Source of the DNA: Desulfobacteraceae bacterium
Lineage (GTDB): Bacteria > Desulfobacterota > Desulfobacteria > Desulfobacterales > JAUWMJ01
Reading direction: 5' to 3'
DNA length: 7,380 nt
Assembly: GCA_030612225.1 (NCBI GenBank)
Contig: JAUWOH010000138.1
Location: 1-7,380 of the forward strand
Shown piece after piece: positions 1-5,937 of the stretch. Position numbers and translations under genes: made by a program. Numbering within the stretch: position 1 is the first letter of the stretch; each line of letters begins with the position of its first letter. The notes below the pieces were generated by a model. It did no database searches. It was not told the origin of the DNA and worked only from the letters and a program-made list of their open reading frames with translations.

Positions 1-99
1 GCCGACACTCTCTTTGGCGGCTTTGGAAAATATCTCTGCTCCTTTGCGCGCCAGACCTGCAGCATTGGGCTCTATTATAATGGTTTGTTTGTTCGTCAT
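1..99 (-). CDS. Probable 6-phosphogluconolactonase (NagB/DevB-like), N-terminal fragment, cut by window edge
   Basis: An ATG at 99-97 on the minus strand opens 33 codons that run without a stop to the window edge. The peptide begins MTNKQTIIIEPNAAGLARKG and continues with an alanine- and lysine-rich helix. This strand, then a 'P(D/N)A..LA..AAE.F...A' helix, is the usual start of 6-phosphogluconolactonases (DevB/Pgl), which hydrolyse 6-phosphogluconolactone in the oxidative pentose phosphate pathway. The diagnostic SGGS substrate loop would lie just outside the window, so the related glucosamine-6-phosphate deaminase fold cannot be excluded. No strong Shine-Dalgarno is visible; a GAGA lies 1-2 nt before the ATG. 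The gene is divergent from nqrA, and repeat copy 1 lies in the shared upstream region. Family assignment is inference from a short fragment. Confidence 0.5.
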   Translation of the reverse strand, partial: MTNKQTIIIEPNAAGLARKGAEIFSKAAKESVG

Positions 100-141
100 T
101 TCTCAAAAAGTTTTATATGTTCACCGCACCCTTCTTTTTCC

Positions 142-298
142 GTACCCGTTCACGCCCATTCGGAAAAAAAAGGTCGTACAATCTCCGTTATGTAAACGGT
201 CACAGGTGCTGCAGCTGTGCGTGATCAGGGCGACCAGCTATAGTCTGCTATGCTGGTTGCCCTGATCGCGTGCAGCTGCGGTGCCTGTGAACGCTTAC
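142..298 (-). repeat. Palindromic repeat element, copy 1 (intact, about 157 bp)
   Basis: In element orientation (minus strand) this copy starts with GTAAGCGTTCAC (298-287). It runs through a long imperfect hairpin core (arms 248-298 and 192-243, about 50 bp each, loop of about 4 nt) and closes the core with a 12-mer at 192-203. A 38-nt spacer (154-191) follows, then a third 12-mer (142-153). The spacer holds ATTGT.CGACC, a T tract and CCGAATGG, which recur in copies 2 and 3. The tail end lies about 42 bp upstream of the pgl-like start. There is no ORF of its own and no recognisable transposase, so it is either a non-autonomous element (MITE- or REP-like) or a structured regulatory/RNA unit. 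The existence of the repeat is read directly from sequence; its nature is inference. Confidence 0.85.
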
Positions 299-413
299 CT
301 TAGAACAAATGTTTTGCGGCATGATTATTGCTTTTTAATTAAATTTCTGATTAATTTATTTTGAGTTTTTAAAATCCTGTTCAGAAAAGGAAACTTAACA
401 CCAAGGCTGGTTT
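299..413 (+). other. AT-rich leader upstream of nqrA
   Basis: This 115-nt stretch between repeat copy 1 and nqrA is strongly AT-rich around 330-375, as expected for an operon promoter region. A TTGCTT at 328-333 could be a -35 box, but the matching -10 position (about 351-356) is poor, so I assign no promoter. An AAGG at 403-406, 7 nt before the nqrA ATG, is the likely ribosome binding site. No strong hairpin or operator is visible. Because the pgl-like gene diverges from nqrA, the operon promoter should lie here or within the adjacent repeat. Confidence 0.35.
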
Positions 414-1757
414 ATGATTTCACTTCATGTCAGAAAGGGTTATGATTTAAAGATTGCAGGGAAGCCTTCTATAGAAGTTGAGGTGTTGGAAAAACCTGAC
501 AGTGTAGCTGTCCTTCCTGAAAAGATACCCTTCATTAAACCCAGACTGAAAATCGAAATAGGTGATAACGTAAAGGCGGGATCGATCCTTTTCGAGGACA
601 AGAGGAATTCTGATTTAAAATTTCTATCACCAGGTGGCGGTAAGGTTGCCCAGATCAATTTCGGCCGTCGACGGGTGATAAAGGAAATAGTAATTAAACT
701 CGATTCCGACGAAAAGTATGAGGAAATCGAGCCTGTTTCCGAAAATCTTCTTGAACATATTGAAAAAGAAAAACTGGTTAACAAAATTATGGCAGGCGGA
801 CTCTGGCCCTTCATCCGGGAGTTGCCATTTCGGGATATTGCCGAACCCCACGTAACTCCGCCGGCAATTTTTATCAATTTATGCAGCCAGGAACCCTTTC
901 AACCCGAAGCCGAGGTCTACCTGGATGGGAAATCAGATCTTTTTAAATTCGGTATAAAAATTTTACAAAAACTAGCAAATGACAGGGTCTATATATTTGC
1001 ACCCCCTGATTCTTCGGTGGTTTTAGACAAATTAAGGGGATCTATAACCCATGTTGTTTACGGGAAATATCCGGCGTATGATCCCGGCGTTTTCCTTTAT
1101 TATACCAGGAAATCACCTTCAGACAACCGCGCCTGGTATATCTCCGGGCAGGACGTGCTGCTTCTTGCGCATCTGCTGAAGTACGGAAGGTATCCTACCC
1201 TCAGAACCGTTGTGCTTGCCGGACAATCGGTTGATGACAGGAAGCATATCCAGACAAGGCTTGGAGCTCCCATTGCCCACATTGTCAAGGGCAACAACAG
1301 GGACAATGATTTAAGATACATTGTTGGAGGTGTTTTCAAGGGTTATGCAAAAACGGCTACATCATACCTGGGATTATACGAAACATCATTAACCTTGATA
1401 CCTGAAGGTCGTGAAAAAGAATTTTTTGGATTCTTAAGGCCGGGTTTCAGTAAATCGAGTTTTTCCAGAACTTTCCTCTCCATTTTTAACACTTCTGAAT
1501 TGAAAATGAACTGCAACCTCCACGGGGAGGAGCGTGCCTGTGTCAACTGCGGATACTGCTGCGAAGTATGCCCCGTGGATATTCTGCCCCAGTTTACCTT
1601 AAAGAGTATCCTGGCGGATGAGGTTGAGGAATCACTGGCCCATGGTCTGCTCGATTGTGTAGAGTGCGGCTTGTGCACATACGTCTGTCCTTCAAAAATA
1701 GAGCTTTGTGCTGCTTTTAAAGGTGCAAAGGAAGCTTATTACAAAGAATCATGGTAA
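414..1757 (+). CDS. nqrA: Na+-translocating NADH:quinone reductase subunit A, with RnfC-like 4Fe-4S motifs
   Basis: This 447-aa protein matches NqrA in length and order: the N-terminal KGYDLKIAGKP segment, the ILFEDKRN and LSPGGGKV barrel-sandwich region (about 58-80), GLWPFIRELPF (129-139), a SLBB-type middle, and EGREKEFFGFLRPG (331-344). NqrA is the peripheral cytoplasmic subunit of Na+-NQR and is implicated in quinone reduction. The C-terminus is unusual. Cys376, 379, 382 and 386, then Cys415, 418, 421 and 425, form two full CxxCxxCxxxCP motifs typical of 4Fe-4S binding in the homologous RnfC; Vibrio NqrA keeps only a remnant (CTFVCPGK). The RnfC glycine-rich flavin/NADH loop is absent, so the body is NqrA-type. 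The ATG at 414 has AAGG 7 nt upstream and aligns with the family start. The TAA stop lies inside the first 12-mer of repeat copy 2. Confidence 0.95.
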   Translation: MISLHVRKGYDLKIAGKPSIEVEVLEKPDSVAVLPEKIPFIKPRLKIEIGDNVKAGSILFEDKRNSDLKFLSPGGGKVAQINFGRRRVIKEIVIKLDSDEKYEEIEPVSENLLEHIEKEKLVNKIMAGGLWPFIRELPFRDIAEPHVTPPAIFINLCSQEPFQPEAEVYLDGKSDLFKFGIKILQKLANDRVYIFAPPDSSVVLDKLRGSITHVVYGKYPAYDPGVFLYYTRKSPSDNRAWYISGQDVLLLAHLLKYGRYPTLRTVVLAGQSVDDRKHIQTRLGAPIAHIVKGNNRDNDLRYIVGGVFKGYAKTATSYLGLYETSLTLIPEGREKEFFGFLRPGFSKSSFSRTFLSIFNTSELKMNCNLHGEERACVNCGYCCEVCPVDILPQFTLKSILADEVEESLAHGLLDCVECGLCTYVCPSKIELCAAFKGAKEAYYKESW

Positions 1758-2127
1758 GCGCTTACAGGCACTGCATCTGCATGCGCTCAGGGCAACCAGC
1801 ATAGCAGACTGAGACCTTCGCAGATAAGCGCAGACTTCGAAACGGCACTTTTTGCCCGATTAGCGCTAAAGCTTCACTAAAGTGCCTGCGTCCCCGATGA
1901 GCGGGATCTACGCTACGCTTCGACAGGCTCAAATTTCAATCCTCGAAATATTCTATATATTCCTGTGGTTGAAATTTTCGCCTTTCTTGAACTCGAACAA
2001 AAATTACCATTTTTCAAAGATCTCAAACTATAACTGGTCACTCTGAGTACGCACATCTGCAACACCTGTGAACGCTAACAAAACGGGAATTGTGCGAACT
2101 CTGTGCCGAATGGACGTGAACGCTTAC
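1754..2127 (+). repeat. Palindromic repeat element, copy 2, interrupted by a second insertion
   Basis: The first 12-mer, GTAAGCGCTTAC (1754-1765), is itself a perfect palindrome and includes the nqrA stop codon. The left arm runs to about 1809 and matches the 5' arm of copy 1 closely, including GGGCAACCAGCATAGCAGAC. The right arm resumes at 2027 with ACTATAACTGGTC and ends in GTGAACGCTAAC (2068-2079). After a 36-nt spacer with ATTGTGCG and CCGAATGG, the third 12-mer GTGAACGCTTAC lies at 2116-2127, 5 nt before the nqrB ATG. Between the arms sits about 216 bp absent from copies 1 and 3 (see 1810-2025). Without it the core would be about 110 bp, against 107 in copy 1. The whole 375-nt nqrA-nqrB gap is repeat and insertion, with no gene. 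Confidence 0.85.
1810..2025. mobile_element. Small non-coding insertion nested in repeat copy 2 (MITE-like)
   Basis: The segment begins TGAGACCTTCG (1810-1820) and ends CAAAGATCTCA (2015-2025), terminal inverted repeats that match at 9 of 11 positions. It splits the loop of repeat copy 2 exactly where copy 1 is continuous: the left flank reads GCAGAC and the right flank ACTATAAC, while copy 1 reads GCAGACTATAGC. This implies a short target duplication of 2-3 bp. Inside are nested palindromes: GGCACTTT/AAAGTGCC (1844-1851 and 1879-1886) enclosing TTAGCGCTAA (1860-1869), and AAATTTCAA/TTGAAATTT (1931-1939 and 1969-1977). There is no ORF, so any mobility would need a transposase elsewhere. The insertion is clear by comparison with copy 1; the MITE label is inference. 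Confidence 0.6.
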
Positions 2128-2132
2128 GAATC

Positions 2133-3317
2133 ATGAAGATAATTAAAAACATTTTCGATAAAAATAGGCATCACTTTGCCGGGGATGGAAAATTTGAAAA
2201 ATTAAAGCCGCTTTTTGAGGCAGCCGAGACCTTTTTCTTTATTCCCGGAATCCCAACTGTAAAAGATTCCCATGTTCGTGACAGCCTTGATCTTAAGCGC
2301 TTCATGAGCATTGTCCTACTGGCACTTATGCCGCCTCTTTTTTTCGGTATTTACAATGCCGGATACCAGTCCAATCTTACATCAGGGCTGCCCCTTAGCC
2401 TAAGCGCCGTATTAATTAAGGGGCTTTTCATTGTTCTGCCTATAATTTTGGTTTCATACGTTGTCGGATTCTTCTGGGAAACCCTGTTTGCCGTTGTAAG
2501 AAAGCACAATATAAGTGAAGGACTTCTCGTTACCGGTCTTTTGTTCCCCCTCATATTGCCGCCGACTATACCCCTTTGGCAGGTTGCTCTTGGTGTTTCC
2601 TTCGGCGTTGTTATCGGAAAGGAGATATTCGGTGGAACCGGAAGAAACATTTTAAATCCGGCATTAACCGCCAGGGCCTTTCTGTTTTTTGCATATCCCG
2701 GAAAAATGTCGGGAGATACGGTCTGGACTGCGGTGAGCGGAGCAGGAGAGAAAGTAGTAGATGCATTCAGCGGTGCAACTCCTCTTGCCATTTCCGCCCT
2801 TGCAGAATCTCATGAAAAGATTGAAACTATTCTGGCAAAAGGCGATTATACATTCGCAACACTATTTTTGGGTAACTATTCCGGTAGTATCGGCGAAACT
2901 TCAGCTTTGTTATGTCTGATCGGCGCTGCAATGTTAATTTTAATGGGAATAGCAAGTTACAGAATAATCTTTGGAGGTATTTTGGGGGTATTGTTTACAG
3001 GATTCCTTCTTAATTTTCTGGCTACGGATTCATCCATGGCATGGCTTTCCCTTAACCCGTTTTATCACCTTGTAATGGGTGGTTTTGCTTTCGGCATCAC
3101 CTATATGGCCACAGACCCTGTGTCTTCCCCGGGAATGAATAAGGCCAAATGGATCTATGGATTTGCTATCGGTGTATTAACGGTTTTAATACGAGTCTTT
3201 AATCCGGCATATGCAGAAGGTGTCATGCTGGCAATACTTTTTATGAACCTGTTTGCTCCCCTGCTGGACCATGTTGAAATCAAACTGAGGCTGAAAAAAA
3301 GGATACAAAATGTCTGA
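2133..3317 (+). CDS. nqrB: Na+-translocating NADH:quinone reductase subunit B (membrane, covalent FMN)
   Basis: NqrB is the large membrane subunit of Na+-NQR; it carries covalent FMN and riboflavin and is thought to form the Na+ channel and quinone site. I chose the ATG at 2133 (394 aa). The protein then starts MKIIKNIFDKNRHHF, which aligns with the family start, whereas the longer frame from GTG at 2103 would translate the tail of repeat copy 2. Conserved blocks are HVRDSLDLKR (47-56), VRKHNISEG (122-130), GGTGRNILNPALTARAFLFF (167-186) and MATDPVSSPG (325-334). The flavinylation motif DAFSGAT puts FMN on Thr216. About ten membrane segments are expected. It is about 20 residues shorter than Vibrio NqrB, mostly in a loop after residue 80. 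Only a poor ribosome binding site is visible. It overlaps nqrC by 8 nt. Confidence 0.95.
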   Translation: MKIIKNIFDKNRHHFAGDGKFEKLKPLFEAAETFFFIPGIPTVKDSHVRDSLDLKRFMSIVLLALMPPLFFGIYNAGYQSNLTSGLPLSLSAVLIKGLFIVLPIILVSYVVGFFWETLFAVVRKHNISEGLLVTGLLFPLILPPTIPLWQVALGVSFGVVIGKEIFGGTGRNILNPALTARAFLFFAYPGKMSGDTVWTAVSGAGEKVVDAFSGATPLAISALAESHEKIETILAKGDYTFATLFLGNYSGSIGETSALLCLIGAAMLILMGIASYRIIFGGILGVLFTGFLLNFLATDSSMAWLSLNPFYHLVMGGFAFGITYMATDPVSSPGMNKAKWIYGFAIGVLTVLIRVFNPAYAEGVMLAILFMNLFAPLLDHVEIKLRLKKRIQNV

Positions 3318-4053
3318 TCAGTTAAGATCGCTTCTTTTTGCAGCCGCAACCTGTCTGGTTTGCGCAATATCCCTTACAGCGGCATCAACCGGGTTAAAGG
3401 GATTCCAGCAAAAAAATATTGCCATGGACAGGCAAAAAAATATTTTAAAATCAGTCGGCCTGATTGATGAAAACGCCGGTTACACACATGAAGAAATAAA
3501 CAAATTATATGCTGATAATATAAAATGTATCTGGGTGGATTCTAAGGGATCTATAATCAAAAAGGGTCAAAAAGCCCAAAAAGAGCTTCCTGTTTATATT
3601 TATATGAAAAATGATCGTATTGAATCCTATATTCTGCCCATTGATTCCAGGGGCTTGTGGGGGAGGATTCTGGGATATCTGGCATTAAAAAATGACGGAT
3701 CGACTATTGTCGGTTTCACGGTCTATAAACACTCCGAAACTCCGGGACTTGGCGGAGAAATAGAAAAGCGATGGTTCCGGAAAAATTTTGAAGGAAAAAA
3801 AGTTGTGAGTAGGGCGGGAAAATTCCTTTCGATTTCCATTACAAAAGGTGGCGTGAAGGATACGGTGCCGAAGGACATGCAGGCAAATTATGTTGACGGG
3901 ATCTCCGGGGCAACACTGACCGGAAAATATCTTGCTGCAGGATTAAAAGATATTCTTCTTGAATATGAGCCCGTATCATTGAAATTCAGGACAAAAAAAC
4001 TCCTGAGGCTGACCGCTGGACGAAAGAGCTGTCCTGTCAGGAAAGAAAAATAG
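3310..4053 (+). CDS. nqrC: Na+-translocating NADH:quinone reductase subunit C (covalent FMN)
   Basis: This 247-aa protein has one N-terminal membrane anchor (about residues 5-27) followed by an extracytoplasmic FMN-binding domain. The block HSETPGLGGEIEKRWF (141-156) is the family signature, and DGISGATLTGKYL (196-208) holds the flavinylation motif, with FMN expected on Thr202 through a phosphoester bond made by an ApbE-type transferase. NqrC relays electrons between the NqrD/E iron centre and the NqrB FMN. The ATG at 3310 overlaps the nqrB stop (3315-3317), and AAAGGA ending at 3303 gives 6-nt spacing, so translational coupling with nqrB is likely. The C-terminus is a basic tail (about 227-247) ending in TAG. 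The last base of this stop is the first base of repeat copy 3, which immediately supplies a second in-frame stop, TAA. Confidence 0.95.
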   Translation: MSDQLRSLLFAAATCLVCAISLTAASTGLKGFQQKNIAMDRQKNILKSVGLIDENAGYTHEEINKLYADNIKCIWVDSKGSIIKKGQKAQKELPVYIYMKNDRIESYILPIDSRGLWGRILGYLALKNDGSTIVGFTVYKHSETPGLGGEIEKRWFRKNFEGKKVVSRAGKFLSISITKGGVKDTVPKDMQANYVDGISGATLTGKYLAAGLKDILLEYEPVSLKFRTKKLLRLTAGRKSCPVRKEK

Positions 4054-4148
4054 TAAGCGTTCACAGGCACCGCATCTGTAGCACCTGTGAACACTTACAG
4101 AAATGAGATTGTGCGGCCTTTTTGTTTCGAATGGGAGTAAACGGGTAC
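4053..4148 (+). repeat. Palindromic repeat element, copy 3 (short core)
   Basis: The copy starts GTAAGCGTTCACAGG (4053-4067) and closes a 46-bp hairpin core with CCTGTGAACACTTAC (4084-4098): a 15-bp stem with one mismatch. The inner part of the core seen in copies 1 and 2 (the GGGCAACCAGC region) is missing. After a 38-nt spacer containing GATTGTGCGGCCTTTTTG and CGAATGG, the third 12-mer, GTAAACGGGTAC, lies at 4137-4148. It spans the nqrC-nqrD gap almost completely: it begins at the last base of the nqrC stop and ends 5 nt before the nqrD ATG. Spacer length equals that of copy 1 (38 nt) and is within 2 nt of copy 2. Confidence 0.85.
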
Positions 4149-4153
4149 GAAAA

Positions 4154-4771
4154 ATGAAAATTACACATACGCAACACTTTAAAGTGTTTTCAGAACCGCT
4201 TCTTAAGAGCAATCCTGTTTTTTTTCAGATGCTTGGAATCTGTTCTGCCCTGGCTGTTACGGTGCAGCTAAAGACCGCAATTGTCATGGGCTTGTCCCTG
4301 ACATTCGTCCTTGCATTTTCAAATCTTATTATATCGCTGCTGCGAAATGTGATACCAAGAAATATCCGGATGATTGTGGAGCTGAGTGTCATCGCCACCC
4401 TTGTTATTCTGGCGGATGAAGTTCTCAGAGCTTTTTTATATGATATCAGCAAGCAACTTTCAGTTTTTGTAGGATTAATAATTACCAACTGCATTGTTAT
4501 GGGTCGGGCTGAAACCTTTGCTCTTGGCAATCCGCCGGGTCTTTCATTTCTTGACGGGCTAGGAAACGGGGCCGGCTATGGGTCAGTTCTGGTTGCAGTA
4601 GCTTTTATCAGAGAACTTTTAGGATCAGGCAAGCTTTTCGGCTTTAGTGTTATTCCCCAATCGTTTTATAATGCCGGTTATGAGGATATGGGATTTATGC
4701 TTCTTGCGCCTGCAGCTTTTATTATCATCGGCCTTTTGGTGTGGCTGCAGAAATCCATCATAAAGGAATAA
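4154..4771 (+). CDS. nqrD: Na+-translocating NADH:quinone reductase subunit D (membrane)
   Basis: From ATG 4154 this is a 205-aa integral membrane protein with about six segments. Very conserved NqrD blocks are LGICSALAVT (27-36), YDISKQLSVFVGLIITNCIV (96-115), GLGNGAGYG (135-143) and FIRELLGSGKLFG (151-163). Cys30 and Cys113 occupy the positions that, with two cysteines of NqrE, hold the membrane-embedded iron or iron-sulfur centre known from the Vibrio enzyme. An upstream in-frame ATG (4103) would add 17 residues, but these lie wholly in the tail of repeat copy 3 and have no counterpart in the family, so I place the start at 4154. The ribosome binding site is unclear: GGGAG at 4133-4137 is distant and GGG at 4143-4145 is weak, both within the repeat. 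Confidence 0.95.
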   Translation: MKITHTQHFKVFSEPLLKSNPVFFQMLGICSALAVTVQLKTAIVMGLSLTFVLAFSNLIISLLRNVIPRNIRMIVELSVIATLVILADEVLRAFLYDISKQLSVFVGLIITNCIVMGRAETFALGNPPGLSFLDGLGNGAGYGSVLVAVAFIRELLGSGKLFGFSVIPQSFYNAGYEDMGFMLLAPAAFIIIGLLVWLQKSIIKE

Positions 4772-4849
4772 ATAAATATCAAATCCCGACATTTTGTTAA
4801 GCAATACGCTGTTTTTTTGGCCAAAAGCAATGCGTTAATAATACATAAA

Positions 4850-4922
4850 GTTGCTCGTTGCTGGTTACTGGTTTCTGGTTAAAAAAACGAGCAACAAGTA
4901 ACCAGCAACGAGCAACAAGTAT
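4850..4922. repeat. Hairpin built of degenerate heptamers in the nqrD-nqrE gap
   Basis: A perfect 20-bp inverted repeat (arms 4850-4869 and 4897-4916) is separated by 27 nt. Both arms are made of 7-bp units. The left side reads TTGCTCG, TTGCTGG, TTACTGG, TTTCTGG (4851-4878). The right side reads CGAGCAA, CAAGTAA, CCAGCAA, CGAGCAA, CAAGTAT (4888-4922). ACGAGCAACAAGTA also recurs as a 14-bp direct repeat (4887-4900 and 4908-4921). The rest of the 222-nt gap holds no gene, but TTTTGGCCAAAA at 4815-4826 is a perfect 12-bp palindrome. The hairpin ends about 70 nt before nqrE and is followed by no clear U tract, so an intrinsic terminator is unlikely. Confidence 0.85.
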
Positions 4923-4993
4923 CTTGAATATACAATTCCTTTTCATTTATAAGGTGATAGTCATTTTTCAGTAATAAATTACGAGGTCCGAAC

Positions 4994-5602
4994 ATGGAAA
5001 ACCTGCTAAGCATTTTCTTAAACTCTGTCTTTGTCGGTAATATTCTGCTGGCATATTTTCTCGGGATGTGCTCCTTTGTTGCAATTTCAAAGAACATGGA
5101 GACCTCCATCGGCCTTGGGTTTGCTGTGATTTTTGTACTCACAATTACCGCTCCGGCAAACTGGCTGATATATAACTATCTGCTGGCTCCCGGAGCCCTT
5201 TCATGGGCCGGCCTTCCCGAAGTTGATTTGAGCTTTTTGAAATTCATTACTTTTATTGCTGTTATCGCTGCAATGGTTCAGGCGGTTGAAATGGTAATCG
5301 ACAGGTTTTCGCCTGCCTTATACAGTTCCCTGGGTGTGTTTCTCCCTTTGATAGCTGTAAACTGCGCTATTTTAGGTACATCTTTGTTCATGGTTGAGCG
5401 GAATTATTCTTTTTTAGAGTCAATGGTTTTTGGTGTCGGATCCGGTGTGGGATGGATGCTTGCCATTGTTTCCATGGCGGCAATCAGAATAAAACTCAAA
5501 TATGCCATGGTGCCAAAAGGGCTTGAAGGGTTCGGCATTACAATGATTGTTACCGGTCTGATGGCCATGGGGTTTATGCTTTTTTCAGGCATTACCTTAT
5601 GA
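4994..5602 (+). CDS. nqrE: Na+-translocating NADH:quinone reductase subunit E (membrane)
   Basis: This 202-aa protein has about six membrane segments and is homologous to NqrD, with inverted topology in the complex. Signature blocks are YFLGMCSFVAISK (21-33), LSFLKFITFIAVIAA (79-93), FLPLIAVNCAI (116-126), GSGVGWMLAIV (about 148-158) and the C-terminal GLMAMGFMLFSG. Cys26 and Cys124 match the two NqrE cysteines that share the iron centre with NqrD. The ATG at 4994 has GAGG (4983-4986) at 7-nt spacing. The gene ends TGATGA, two stops in a row. It stands alone between two repeat-bearing gaps of 222 and 345 nt, which is unusual for a subunit translated in stoichiometry with NqrD. Confidence 0.95.
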   Translation: MENLLSIFLNSVFVGNILLAYFLGMCSFVAISKNMETSIGLGFAVIFVLTITAPANWLIYNYLLAPGALSWAGLPEVDLSFLKFITFIAVIAAMVQAVEMVIDRFSPALYSSLGVFLPLIAVNCAILGTSLFMVERNYSFLESMVFGVGSGVGWMLAIVSMAAIRIKLKYAMVPKGLEGFGITMIVTGLMAMGFMLFSGITL

Positions 5603-5626
5603 TGAGCTTGTCAAGAATCTCATTAT

Positions 5627-5656
5627 GGATCACCTCTAAAAGAGTTGGAGTGATCC
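5627..5656. other. Hairpin just downstream of nqrE
   Basis: GGATCAC (5627-5633) pairs with GTGATCC (5650-5656), and the inner CTCT (5634-5637) pairs with AGAG (5641-5644) around an AAA loop. This gives an 11-bp stem with a 5-nt bulge (TTGGA) on the 3' side. It begins 25 nt after the nqrE stop. No T tract follows, so it is not a standard intrinsic terminator; it could protect an mRNA 3' end or mark a processing site. The function is not shown by the sequence. Confidence 0.5.
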
Positions 5657-5659
5657 TAA

Positions 5660-5884
5660 GGATTCAAGGGGTCCAGGACTCAAGGGTTCAAGTGAAATGC
5701 TTTATAATTACAGAATGTTAAAAGTTTGAGAAAGTTGTACTGCTTTGTGACCTGAACGTTAATTAAATCGGTAATATAAACATTAGCATTTTAACTTTAA
5801 ACGACATTTATTAAATAACAATTGCATTAGAAACAGTGCTTATGGCAGTGGGATTCGAGGAAAAACCCTCGACCCCTCGAATCC
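5660..5884. repeat. Related G-rich inverted repeats in the nqrE-nqrF gap
   Basis: GGATTCAAGGGGTCCAGG (5660-5677) matches the reverse complement of 5867-5884 at 16 of 18 positions, so two copies of one motif face each other about 190 bp apart. The right copy also forms a local hairpin: GGATTCGAGG (5851-5860) pairs perfectly with CCTCGAATCC (5875-5884) across 14 nt. The left copy continues with a degenerate echo of itself (CTCAAGGGTTCAAG, 5680-5693). Between them, 5694-5850 is AT-rich with no ORF and no promoter I can defend. The 345-nt gap (5603-5947) therefore contains this repeat pair, the 5627-5656 hairpin and the nqrF leader, but no gene. Confidence 0.7.
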
Positions 5885-5937
5885 TATTCTCAAACTTAAT
5901 TGGAGAAGAACCATTATTATTAACAGCAATTTCAACT

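Noticed and set aside
14..265. 83-codon + strand open frame starting MAALENISAP
   Set aside because: It runs antisense to the pgl-like N-terminus and then through repeat copy 1; no family resemblance, and its composition follows the repeat.
192..298. Rho-independent terminator for copy 1, given the long stem and a later T tract
   Set aside because: In element orientation the T tract lies about 20 nt beyond the stem and is lost in copy 2, so the geometry is wrong for an intrinsic terminator.
440..877. Minus-strand open frame of 145 codons inside nqrA
   Set aside because: A shadow of the strongly supported nqrA coding frame, with no recognisable domain.
1754..2127. Integron attC-like site or CRISPR array
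   Set aside because: There is no integrase or cassette context and no regularly spaced unique spacers; the 12-mers are parts of a palindrome and its tail.
2103..2132. GTG start giving NqrB ten extra residues
   Set aside because: These codons are the tail of repeat copy 2; the family N-terminus aligns from the ATG at 2133.
4103..4153. Upstream ATG giving NqrD 17 extra residues
   Set aside because: The extension is translated repeat copy 3 tail and has no counterpart in NqrD proteins.
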